Source of the DNA: Achromobacter arsenitoxydans SY8
GTDB taxonomy: Bacteria > Pseudomonadota > Gammaproteobacteria > Burkholderiales > Burkholderiaceae_B
Length of the DNA stretch: 64,000 bases
Assembly: GCF_000236785.1 (NCBI RefSeq)
Contig: NZ_AGUF01000013.1
Span: forward strand, 1 to 64,000
Direction of reading: 5' to 3'
The position numbers and the translations under genes were made by a program. The notes below the pieces were generated by a model, which was given only the letters and a program-made list of their open reading frames with translations, did no database searches and had not been told where the DNA came from. Positions 47,865 to 54,753 of the stretch are shown in pieces. How positions within the stretch are numbered: position 1 is the stretch's first letter; the number at the start of each line of letters is the position of its first letter.

Positions 47865-48024
47865 GCCTGGCGCGGGGACGGCTTGGGGGCGCGGGGCGTG
47901 TAGATGCGCCCGGCGGAAACCGTAGGGAGCCGAAGGCGGACGAGGTTGAGCACGGGGCAGTCCGGAGCGAAGGCTCCGGACCGCAATCGTAGCCCCGCGC
48001 CCCCAAGCCGTCCCCGCGCCAGGC
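47865..48024 (-). repeat. Stem-loop unit B of the element, inverted copy of unit A
   Basis: Arms 47865-47897 and 47992-48024 form a perfect 33-bp inverted repeat. Read on the minus strand, its 94-base core matches unit A, including the GTCCGGAGC/GCTCCGGAC hairpin at 47960-47981 and the CGCCGGGCGCATCTACAC end. The middle of its stem differs from unit A's at about half of 16 positions, yet both units stay self-complementary. Confidence 0.78.
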
Positions 48025-48054
48025 GTCTTAAGAACCAACGCCCGCGCCCTGCAA

Positions 48055-48060
48055 TAAAAT
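48055..48060 (+). promoter_or_regulatory. -10 element of tcdA, implying a leaderless or nearly leaderless transcript
   Basis: TAAAAT ends 7 bases before the tcdA ATG at 48068, so transcription would start at or next to the A of the start codon. There is no Shine-Dalgarno sequence before the ATG. Any -35 would fall within the right edge of the repeat element. Confidence 0.4.
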
Positions 48061-48067
48061 CCCGTCC

Positions 48068-48907
48068 ATGAACTCCCCCGAACACCTCCCAGAATCCGCC
48101 GACCTCGACCGCCGCTTCGGCGCCCTGTCGCGCCTGTATGGCCCCGAGGCCCCCGCCCGCATCCGCAACGCCCATGTGGCCGTCGCGGGGCTGGGCGGTG
48201 TGGGCTCCTGGACCGTCGAGGCGCTGGCGCGTTGCGGGGTGGGGGCGTTGACGCTGATCGACCTGGATCACATCGCCGAATCCAACGTGAACCGGCAGAT
48301 TCACGCCCTGAGTTCGACGCTGGGCCAGTCGAAGGTGGATGCGATGGCCGAGCGGGTGCTGGCCATCAATCCGGAATGCCGGATCACGCGGGTGGATGAT
48401 TTCGTTTCGCCCGAGAACGTGGGCGAGGTGCTGCCTGGCCCGTACACCGTCATCATTGATTGCACGGATCAGGCGGCCGCCAAGATCGCGATGATCCTGC
48501 ATGCCCGCAAGCAGGGCGTTCCAATGCTGTTGTGCGGCGGCGCGGGCGGCAAGACGGATCCGCTGGCCCTGCGTGCCGGCGACCTGTCCGGCGCGGTCAA
48601 TGACGCGCTGCTTGCCAAGCTGCGCAACAAGCTGCGGCGCGAGCACGGATTTCCGCGGGCGTCAGACAAGAACGGCAAGGCGCTCAAGCGCGTGCCCAAG
48701 ATGGGCATCCATGCCTTGTGGTTCGATCAGCCCGCGATTCTGCCGGATGCCTGGACCCGGCCTCGCGAAGGAGAGGACGATATGGGCGCCTCGGGCCTGA
48801 ACCTGGCGCCGCAGGGCCTGTCCTGCGCCGGCTACGGGTCGGTGGTGACCGTGACCGCCGCCATGGGCATGGCGGCGGCCAACGAAGCGTTGCGCCTGGC
48901 GGTCTGA
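48068..48907 (+). CDS. tcdA: tRNA threonylcarbamoyladenosine dehydratase (TcdA/CsdL)
   Basis: 279-residue E1-like ThiF/MoeB superfamily protein. VAVAGLGGVGSWTVEALARCG is the ATP-binding loop (two parts: VAVAGLGGVGS and WTVEALARCG). LIDLDHIAESNVNRQIHA and TLGQSKVDAMAERVL are E1 motifs. IDCTDQAAAK precedes the catalytic region. It cyclises t6A37 to ct6A in tRNA with ATP. Thus two enzymes of the t6A/ct6A path (tsaE and tcdA) are in the window but unlinked. The C-terminal LSCAGYGSVVTVTAAMG is typical of TcdA. Confidence 0.92.
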   Translation: MNSPEHLPESADLDRRFGALSRLYGPEAPARIRNAHVAVAGLGGVGSWTVEALARCGVGALTLIDLDHIAESNVNRQIHALSSTLGQSKVDAMAERVLAINPECRITRVDDFVSPENVGEVLPGPYTVIIDCTDQAAAKIAMILHARKQGVPMLLCGGAGGKTDPLALRAGDLSGAVNDALLAKLRNKLRREHGFPRASDKNGKALKRVPKMGIHALWFDQPAILPDAWTRPREGEDDMGASGLNLAPQGLSCAGYGSVVTVTAAMGMAAANEALRLAV

Positions 48908-48926
48908 GGCCGCGCAGGCGGCCTCA
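48905..48926. terminator. Hairpin between tcdA and the Rieske ferredoxin gene
   Basis: TGAGGCCGC with GCGGCCTCA and a GCAG loop: a perfect 9-bp stem that includes the tcdA stop codon. It lies between converging genes (next stop at 48948). No T-run follows. Confidence 0.5.
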
Positions 48927-48947
48927 AGGGCTTGTCCGCCCGATGGT

Positions 48948-49259
48948 TCAAAGCGCCACGAACACCATGCCGTCCTCGATCCGTACGGGATAGGTCGCGA
49001 TGTTTTCGCGCAGAGGCGAACAGAGCGCGCGGCCGTCGCGCACGTCGAAGCGGCCCTGGTGCAGCGGGCATTCGATCTCGTGGCCCGTCAGGAAGCCGTC
49101 GCACAGCCTGGCGTTGCCGTGCGTACAGAGGATGTCGGTGGCGTAGACCTCGCCGTCCACGCCATACAGGGCGATCTCGCGGTCGCCGGCCTGCACCGCG
49201 ATCACGTCTTCTTCCGGCACGTCGTCCCGCCCGATGGCCTTGATCCATTGCACACTCAT
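48948..49259 (-). CDS. Rieske [2Fe-2S] ferredoxin of a ring-hydroxylating oxygenase
   Basis: 103-residue Rieske ferredoxin. Ligands are Cys45, His47, Cys64 and His67 in CTHG and CPLHQG. It carries electrons from a reductase to the terminal oxygenase. It is the third gene after the oxygenase alpha and beta subunits, with AGGAG about 9 bases before its ATG at 49259. It matches NagAb/NahAb-type ferredoxins in length and motif. No reductase gene is found in the window. Confidence 0.9.
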   Translation of the reverse strand: MSVQWIKAIGRDDVPEEDVIAVQAGDREIALYGVDGEVYATDILCTHGNARLCDGFLTGHEIECPLHQGRFDVRDGRALCSPLRENIATYPVRIEDGMVFVAL

Positions 49260-49274
49260 TGCGTCGTCTCCTGG

Positions 49275-49748
49275 TCAGATGGGGTAGATCAGCGAATTCG
49301 GAATCAGCTCGCTGTCGAAGATGCATAGCCGGGATTCGAATTTCAGGCCGTCCGGCGTCTGGCGGATCACGTCCAGGTAGTGGCCCACGTTGAATACCGT
49401 GGTGAGCTGGCTGGGCTTGGTGCGGAACACGGCGTAGCTGGCCTCGGACTCGATGCGCCCGTCCTGCGCCAGCAACACGCGCGGCGCACCCACCACGTGG
49501 CGTTGATAGTAGGGATCGTGGAAGATCGTCTCGGTGGCGCCGTAGATGCGGTCCTTGAGCATGCCGCGGCTCTCGAACGCCATGGTCGCCAGGGGATAGC
49601 CGCGTTCGTAGTTCTCGCGCGGCATCACCTTGTAGACGCAATCCTCCACGAAAAAGTCCGGCCATTTTTCCCATTCGCCGGCATCCAGCGCGGCGGCGTA
49701 GTCGGCGTACAGGCGGGTCAACTGGTAGTAGAGCGGAAAGTCCAGCAT
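49275..49748 (-). CDS. Ring-hydroxylating oxygenase beta subunit (salicylate 5-hydroxylase NagH-like)
   Basis: 157-residue small subunit of a Rieske non-haem iron oxygenase, with a cystatin-like alpha+beta barrel fold. YADYAAALDAGEWEKWPDFF, PYYQRHVVGAPRVL and SRLCIFDSELIPNSLIYPI are close in form to what I recall of NagH. It stabilises the alpha3beta3 assembly and does not carry metal. Start ATG 49748 is preceded by GGAGG and follows the alpha-subunit stop by 2 bases. Confidence 0.87.
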   Translation of the reverse strand: MLDFPLYYQLTRLYADYAAALDAGEWEKWPDFFVEDCVYKVMPRENYERGYPLATMAFESRGMLKDRIYGATETIFHDPYYQRHVVGAPRVLLAQDGRIESEASYAVFRTKPSQLTTVFNVGHYLDVIRQTPDGLKFESRLCIFDSELIPNSLIYPI

Positions 49749-49750
49749 CG

Positions 49751-51010
49751 TCAGGCCTCCATGATCCGGCGCCAGTACGCGTACATGCCGCGTATCAGTG
49801 TTTCGGTGACCATGTGGTCGGTGTTCTCGGCGGTCTTGCCGCCCAGTTCCGCCACGCTGCGATGCCACGGCTTCTGTTCGAAACCCGATTGCGAGAATTC
49901 GATGACTTCGCCGTCGTCGGCGGACACGAAGCCCGCCGGTCCGAACAGGTTGGCCTGGCGCAGGCGGCGTTGCGTCATTTCCGGGGTGTCGTCGGCAAAG
50001 CCGAAGTGGGTCCAGACGAAATCGAACGCGTCGTGTCCCACCGGCTGGATGTGGCGGGTGGACAGCGAATTGACCTGCTGCTGGATGATGACGCTGGGGA
50101 ACAGCGTCATCAGCACCGCGGTGGGGCCGTTCCACCAGGGCTCCTGAACGATGTCCAGGAAGCGGTCGTCGTTCAGCGACATCTGTTCCTTGAAACTGGA
50201 CACGCCGCTGGTGACCGTGCCTTTGCCGCCTTGGCCGCGCGTGGAGATCATGGCGGCGTGGCGGAAATGGCGGTCCATCTTCAGTTCCGACCGGTTGTCG
50301 GCGCGCCACAGCCCGAAGGTCACGAACCACGTGTGCAAGAGGCCCGGGTGGTAGGGATCCTTGATGTTCTCCTGCATCAGCTTCCAGTTGCCCGGTATGC
50401 GCTGCCGGCTGTAGCCGTGGATCACCAGTTCCCGGCCATCGAAGACACGGTCGAAATAGTGCAGGATGTCCGGGCCCAGGTAGTCTTCCAGCGGCTCCAC
50501 GCCATGGTCGAACGAAGCGAACACCACGCCGTTGCGGCAGGCCACCGCCAGCTTGGTCAGGCCGTGGTCCTCGGGCTTGAAGTCGGCAGGCATGCCGCCG
50601 TTGACCTTGCCGTCTTGCTTGACGCCGCGGCGGAAGGGCACGCCGATCAGGTTGCCCTGCAGGTCGTAGTTCCACTGGTGATAGGGGCAGACGAACTCGC
50701 TGCGGTTGCCCGCGCGTTCGCGGCAGAACTGCACGCCCCGGTGGGCGCACACGTTCTCTACCACGCGCACCTGGCCGTCGTTGTCCCGCAGCAGGATGAC
50801 GGAACGCTCGCCCACCACGGTGCGCTTGAAGTCGCCCGGGTTGGGAATCTCGGCCTCCAGGCCGACGTAGCTCCAGTGCCCCTGGTAGAACAGGCGCTCA
50901 AGTTCGCGCTGGTGCAGCGCGGCATCGGTGTAGACGCCGAAGGGGATGCGGTGGGAGCCGTCGCCCTGCCAGGGCGGAACAATGTGGACGGGTTGTTCGG
51001 GGGCGTTCAT
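49751..51010 (-). CDS. Ring-hydroxylating oxygenase alpha subunit (salicylate 5-hydroxylase NagG-like)
   Basis: 419-residue catalytic subunit. The Rieske centre is Cys88, His90, Cys108 and His111 (CAHRG and CPYHQW). The mononuclear iron site is H221 and H226 with a third acidic ligand later in the chain, and Asp218 bridges the two centres in ENIKDPYHPGLLH. The stretches NPGDFKRTVVGERSVILLR and FRRGVKQDGKVNGGMP are strongly reminiscent of NagG, the Ralstonia enzyme that turns salicylate into gentisate. Anthranilate and related hydroxylases are possible alternatives. It is the first gene of the leftward operon, divergent from a NahR/NagR-like regulator. Confidence 0.87.
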   Translation of the reverse strand: MNAPEQPVHIVPPWQGDGSHRIPFGVYTDAALHQRELERLFYQGHWSYVGLEAEIPNPGDFKRTVVGERSVILLRDNDGQVRVVENVCAHRGVQFCRERAGNRSEFVCPYHQWNYDLQGNLIGVPFRRGVKQDGKVNGGMPADFKPEDHGLTKLAVACRNGVVFASFDHGVEPLEDYLGPDILHYFDRVFDGRELVIHGYSRQRIPGNWKLMQENIKDPYHPGLLHTWFVTFGLWRADNRSELKMDRHFRHAAMISTRGQGGKGTVTSGVSSFKEQMSLNDDRFLDIVQEPWWNGPTAVLMTLFPSVIIQQQVNSLSTRHIQPVGHDAFDFVWTHFGFADDTPEMTQRRLRQANLFGPAGFVSADDGEVIEFSQSGFEQKPWHRSVAELGGKTAENTDHMVTETLIRGMYAYWRRIMEA

Positions 51011-51189
51011 GGACGGCCCCTTCTACAGGGCGTGGCGGCGCAATGCGTACAGGCGCGCATGGTTTGTCTCCGTTTTTCCATCTGGCCGCTCGGCGGCCGG
51101 GCAGAGCCTTGCGCGACATCGGCGCAGGCGTTTGTCGCATGATCGGGCAGGGCAGGAGATAAATAAATAGAATCTGCCTTATTACATAA

Positions 51190-51204
51190 ATCACCAGAAT
51201 CAAT
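51190..51204 (-). promoter_or_regulatory. NahR/NagR-type operator candidate
   Basis: On the minus strand ATTGATTCTGGTGAT fits the NahR consensus as I recall it (ATTCANGCTNNTGAT) at 10 of 12 or more fixed positions. It lies in the AT-rich region between the divergent regulator and oxygenase genes, about 180 bases before the oxygenase ATG. It overlaps the dyad CACCA/TGGTG at 51192-51211. Confidence 0.5.
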
Positions 51205-51222
51205 ATTGGTGGAGACAAGCGC

Positions 51223-52125
51223 ATGAACCTGAAAGACGTGGACCTGAATCTGCTCGTCGTCTTCAATGAATTGCACAAACATGGCCGGGTGTCGGCGGCG
51301 GCGGCAAGCCTGGGTATTTCGCAGCCGGGCGTCAGCAACGCGCTGGGCCGGCTGCGCAAGCTGCTGGGCGACGAACTGTTCCTGCGCACCTCGCGCGGCA
51401 TGGTGCCGACACCGTATGCCGAAAGCCTGGCCCAGCCCATCGCGGATGCGCTTGGGGCGATCCACGGCACCCTGAACGCGCGCGTGGCGTTTGACCCGGC
51501 GCGTAGCGAACGCGCCTTCGTGATCGGCGTGAACGACGTGGGGGAAACCTATTTCCTGCCTCGCCTGATGCGGGCGCTGGACCAGGTGGCGCCCGGCGTC
51601 ACCATCCGCACGGTGCGCACGACCTCGATCGACGTGAGGGACGAGATGGAGCGCGGCCGCATGGACCTGGCCATGGGCTTTCTGCCCGGGCTCAAGGGCG
51701 GCTTCTTCCAGCGGCGGCTGTTCCGCCAGCCGTATGTCTGCATCTTCCGCCATGACCATCCGCTGGCGCGGTCAGGCGTGTCGGCCAGGCAGTTCCGCGC
51801 GGCCGAGCATGTGGCCATCGTGTCCGAGGGCACGGGCCACGGGGTGGTGGATGAAGTGATCGAGCGCGCCGGCATCCGCCGCCGGCTGAGGCTGACCGTG
51901 CCGCACTTCATGGCGGTGGGGCCGGTGCTACAGACTACCGACATGATCGCGGTGGTGCCGCAGCGCTTCGCCGACTGCGCCTGCGGGCCCTTCGGACTGG
52001 CGGCCGCGCCCTGTCCGGTGAAGATTCCCGAATCCGTCATCAACGTGTTCTGGCACGCCCGCAATCATCGCGAGGCGGCCAACCAATGGCTGCGCCAAGT
52101 CGTCGTAGACGTCTTCGGGGAGTGA
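51223..52125 (+). CDS. LysR family regulator, NahR/NagR-like
   Basis: 300-residue LysR protein very close in form to NahR/NagR, the salicylate-responsive activators. LKDVDLNLLVVFNELHKHGR and ISQPGVSNALGRLRKLLGD form the helix-turn-helix. PHFMAVGPVLQTTDMIAVVP in the effector domain is nearly the NahR segment. NVFWHARNHREAANQWLRQ is the C-terminal block. GGAG precedes the ATG at 51223. It is divergent from the oxygenase genes, and a NahR-like box lies between. Salicylate or a similar hydroxybenzoate is the likely inducer. Confidence 0.88.
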   Translation: MNLKDVDLNLLVVFNELHKHGRVSAAAASLGISQPGVSNALGRLRKLLGDELFLRTSRGMVPTPYAESLAQPIADALGAIHGTLNARVAFDPARSERAFVIGVNDVGETYFLPRLMRALDQVAPGVTIRTVRTTSIDVRDEMERGRMDLAMGFLPGLKGGFFQRRLFRQPYVCIFRHDHPLARSGVSARQFRAAEHVAIVSEGTGHGVVDEVIERAGIRRRLRLTVPHFMAVGPVLQTTDMIAVVPQRFADCACGPFGLAAAPCPVKIPESVINVFWHARNHREAANQWLRQVVVDVFGE

Positions 52126-52131
52126 GGCGTC

Positions 52132-52215
52132 GTGCAACAGGCGACGTGCAACGAGCGTCGTGCAACAGGCGACGTGCAACAGGCGTCGTGCAACAGGCGT
52201 TGTGCAACAGGCGCG
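52132..52215 (+). repeat. Six tandem 14-bp repeats
   Basis: Six consecutive units at 52132, 52146, 52160, 52174, 52188 and 52202 follow the consensus GTGCAACAGGCGwC, starting 6 bases after the LysR stop. Units differ at one to three bases, with GAC and GTC endings partly alternating. The sixth unit runs into a GC-rich hairpin. The array is in the non-coding gap between two converging genes. Confidence 0.85.
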
Positions 52216-52243
52216 CCCGGCCGGCGCTTCCGGCCGGGCGCGC
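52211..52243. terminator. 14-bp perfect hairpin after the tandem array
   Basis: GCGCGCCCGGCCGG with CCGGCCGGGCGCGC and a CGCTT loop. It sits between the converging LysR and TonB-receptor genes. Its very stable stem suggests a bidirectional terminator, although T-runs are absent. Confidence 0.55.
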
Positions 52244-52256
52244 AAGCGGGCAAGGC

Positions 52257-54647
52257 TCAGAACTGGAGCTGCGCCGACAGCGCGACGCTGCGAGGGTTGC
52301 CGAGGTAGTAGCTGTTGATCCAGTAGTCGCGCCCGGTGACGTTGTTCACGTTCAGGCGCAAGGTCAGCGGACGGCCTGACACCTTGGCCGCGTAGCGCAG
52401 GCCCACGTCGAACGTGGTGTAGGAAGGCAGGCGGTCGACGTTCGTGGCGGACGACCATTGCTTGCCGACGTGGTACACGCCGCCCGTGACGCTGAGCCCG
52501 GGGGCAAACGGCAGCGCGTATTCCGAATACAGCTTGGCCATGAACTTCGGCACATTCATGGGGTCCTTGCCGTCGTTGGCGCCGCCTTCCACGCGGGCGT
52601 GCAGGTACGTGATCCCGCCCACCACGGTCCAGGCCGGCGTCACCTTGCCCACGGCCGACATCTCCGCGCCGCGATGGCGCTGGACGCCGTCCTGGCTGTA
52701 GACGTTGGCGTCGTTCGTGTACTCGTAGGATTTCTCGATGTCGAACAGCGCGCCGCTCAGCAGCACTCCGCCCACTTCGGCCTTGATCCCAAGCTCCTTC
52801 TGCTTGCTGCGCATCGGGGCCATGATCTGCAGCGCGTTGGCGGCGTTCTCCGGCGCGACGCCGCCTTGTTCCAGGCCTTCGATGTAGGTCGCGTAGGCGG
52901 TCATCCACGGCACGGGCGTGAACATCAGGGACGCGTTGGGCGAGTTCCTGCCCCGGTCATAGTCGGGCTGGCTGAGGCTGCCGTCGGCGTTGCGGTCGGT
53001 CGTCTGGATGGTGCTGCGGTTGATGCCGACCAGCGCGGACCAATGCTCGTTGAATCGGATCTGGTCGCCGATCATGAAATTGTCGTTGCTGATGCGGCTG
53101 GAAAAATACATGGACTTGGACGGCGTGGACGGCCAGGCCGGTTCCGGCACGTGCGTGGGCGAATCGAGGCTGTAGGGGCCCTGATAGCCCGTGCTGGGGA
53201 ACCAGGTGTTCTGCCATTGCCTGTCGGTGTAGCCGTAGTAGCCCATGGTGATCTTGTGGTCGACCGGGCCCGTGGCGAACGAGATGTCGGCCAGCGCCTG
53301 CCACGCTTCCGATTCCGTGCGGGTGGGGCCGACTTTCTGCCGCAGCTGGAAGTATTGCCCGGCGGACCGCACCGAATTCATCGTGTGGTACTGCACCGGC
53401 CTGTCCTGGTATTCGCGCAGATGGGCCACGCGCAGCGTCAGGTGGTCGCTGGCCTCATAGATCGCCCGGGCCATCCACTTGCGGCTCTCGGTTTCGTCGC
53501 GGATCCAGGGCTGGCTCCAGTTGCGGGTCGTGTCCAGCGTAGGGCGGGACACGCCGTCGCGGATGAACCAGTAGGAATTGGGGGCCTGCATCTTGTAATC
53601 GCTGTAGGACGCGCCCAGTTCCAGTTTGAAGCGGTCGGTGATGTTGAAGTCCAGCGCGGCGGTCGCCAGGCTGCGGTCGATCTTCTGGTCGTCCACGGCG
53701 GTGTCGCCGTCCTGGCGCACCAGGTTGACGCGGTAGCCGACCTTGCCGTTGCTGTCTACCGGCCCGCCGAAGTCGCCGTGCACGTAGTACTGGCCGCCGC
53801 CGTAGTTGCCCACGGTGACGCTGTTCAGGCGGTCCGGGGTGGGGCGCTTGTAGACGTAGTTCACCATCCCGCCGGGCGAGGCGGCGCCGAACAGGAAGCC
53901 CGACAGGCCGTTGAGGATCTCGACGCGCTCCTTGTCCTCGATCGACGCCGCAAAGCCAAAGGAGCGGCGCAGGCCTTCTTCGGCCCGGTCGTAGCTGTTG
54001 AATCCGCGGATCTTCACCATGGGCGCCCAGCCGCTGATCTGCGGCGTTTGCGTCAGGGCGGAGGGGCTGATCCGGTACACATCGTCGGGCGACTGGGCCT
54101 GCACGTTCTGCAGCAGTTCGCGCGGCACGACGTTCATGGCGAAGGGCGTGTGCTGCCAGTCCATGCCGCCCAGCGCGCCCACGGATGACACGATGGCGCT
54201 GCGGTAGCCGTCGCTGGCAAGGCCGTCCTGCTGCAGGGCGGCGCTTGCTGAGCCGGTGACGGTGACGCCGGGCAAGGTCACCACGCCGGGCGTGGCCGGA
54301 GCTGGACGCAGCGTGTATTCGCCGCCGCCGCGATGGACCGCCTCAAGGCCGGTGCCCGCCAGCAGCGCGTTGAAGGCGGCCGGCACGGCATGCCTGCCGC
54401 GCAGGCCGGGGCTCTGGCGGCCTGCGGTCAGCGACGCGTCCACCGACACCTGTACCCCTGCCTGCGCCGCAAACTGGGTGATGGCCCGGCTGAGCGGGCC
54501 GGGCGCGATGTCGTAGTCGAGGTCGGCGGAAGCGGCCGGCGCGGCCTGCGCGTGCGCGGGAGCGCTGGCGGACGCCGCGACGCCCAGCAGGGCGGCGGTG
54601 ATCGCCAGGGACAGGATGGTGCGGCGGGTGAGGGGCGACGAATGCAT
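52257..54647 (-). CDS. TonB-dependent siderophore receptor with STN signalling domain
   Basis: 796-residue outer-membrane transducer receptor (FpvA/FecA type). A signal peptide (TRRTILSLAITAALLGVAAS) with cleavage after AHA near residue 35 is followed by an STN domain at about 45-115 (YDIAPGPLSRAITQFAAQAGV), which contacts FecR. A plug domain begins near PGVTVTGS (possible TonB-box region) and a 22-strand barrel ends in the aromatic ...ALSAQLQF. RVEILNGLSGFLFGAASPGG is the plug signature of ferric-siderophore receptors. Start ATG 54647 is chosen for the signal peptide. It lies downstream of fecI- and fecR-like genes with its own FecI-type promoter. The siderophore is unknown. Confidence 0.92.
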   Translation of the reverse strand: MHSSPLTRRTILSLAITAALLGVAASASAPAHAQAAPAASADLDYDIAPGPLSRAITQFAAQAGVQVSVDASLTAGRQSPGLRGRHAVPAAFNALLAGTGLEAVHRGGGEYTLRPAPATPGVVTLPGVTVTGSASAALQQDGLASDGYRSAIVSSVGALGGMDWQHTPFAMNVVPRELLQNVQAQSPDDVYRISPSALTQTPQISGWAPMVKIRGFNSYDRAEEGLRRSFGFAASIEDKERVEILNGLSGFLFGAASPGGMVNYVYKRPTPDRLNSVTVGNYGGGQYYVHGDFGGPVDSNGKVGYRVNLVRQDGDTAVDDQKIDRSLATAALDFNITDRFKLELGASYSDYKMQAPNSYWFIRDGVSRPTLDTTRNWSQPWIRDETESRKWMARAIYEASDHLTLRVAHLREYQDRPVQYHTMNSVRSAGQYFQLRQKVGPTRTESEAWQALADISFATGPVDHKITMGYYGYTDRQWQNTWFPSTGYQGPYSLDSPTHVPEPAWPSTPSKSMYFSSRISNDNFMIGDQIRFNEHWSALVGINRSTIQTTDRNADGSLSQPDYDRGRNSPNASLMFTPVPWMTAYATYIEGLEQGGVAPENAANALQIMAPMRSKQKELGIKAEVGGVLLSGALFDIEKSYEYTNDANVYSQDGVQRHRGAEMSAVGKVTPAWTVVGGITYLHARVEGGANDGKDPMNVPKFMAKLYSEYALPFAPGLSVTGGVYHVGKQWSSATNVDRLPSYTTFDVGLRYAAKVSGRPLTLRLNVNNVTGRDYWINSYYLGNPRSVALSAQLQF

Positions 54648-54709
54648 GACGGGCCTGATCCTTATGGAGAGAAGAGGGTCTTCACCCCGTATGCCAAACA
54701 TGGCCCTCG

Positions 54710-54740
54710 AAAAGGGAACCTCCGCCCCAAAAATATTTCC
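54710..54740 (-). promoter_or_regulatory. FecI-type ECF promoter of the TonB-receptor gene
   Basis: On the minus strand GGAAAT (54740-54735) is followed after 17 bases by TCCCTTTT (54717-54710). This is the form of the Escherichia coli fecA promoter (GGAAAT, 17 bases, TCCTTT). It lies about 63 bases before the receptor ATG in the fecR-receptor gap, as expected if the adjacent sigma factor drives the receptor gene. Confidence 0.65.
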
Positions 54741-54753
54741 GGTCGGCGCCGGG

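Larger units (their letters stand above)
47243..48038. repeat. Composite nested inverted-repeat element (non-coding)
   Basis: About 800 bases with mirror symmetry. From the outside in: CTTAAGACGCC at 47249-47259 faces GGCGTCTTAAG at 48022-48032; unit A (47257-47419) faces an inverted copy, unit B (47865-48024); an inner pair (47488-47541 and 47746-47801) flanks the centre; and a palindrome lies near the middle at 47631-47649. Frames run open across it because of high GC, but none shows a start with ribosome-binding site or any family motif, so I treat it as non-coding. It contains no transposase. It separates the efflux operon from tcdA. A mobilisable non-autonomous element or a very large REP/BIME-like structure are the best guesses. 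Confidence 0.75.

Noticed and set aside
47234-47992. Long open frame across the inverted-repeat block, with another on the opposite strand
   Set aside because: Both strands are open because of GC richness. Composition is Arg/Pro/Gly-rich, there is no ribosome-binding site, and the frames follow the repeat copies rather than a protein family.
52132-52215. CRISPR-like array
   Set aside because: Units are directly adjacent with a 14-base period and no unique spacers, and no cas genes are present. It is a plain tandem repeat.
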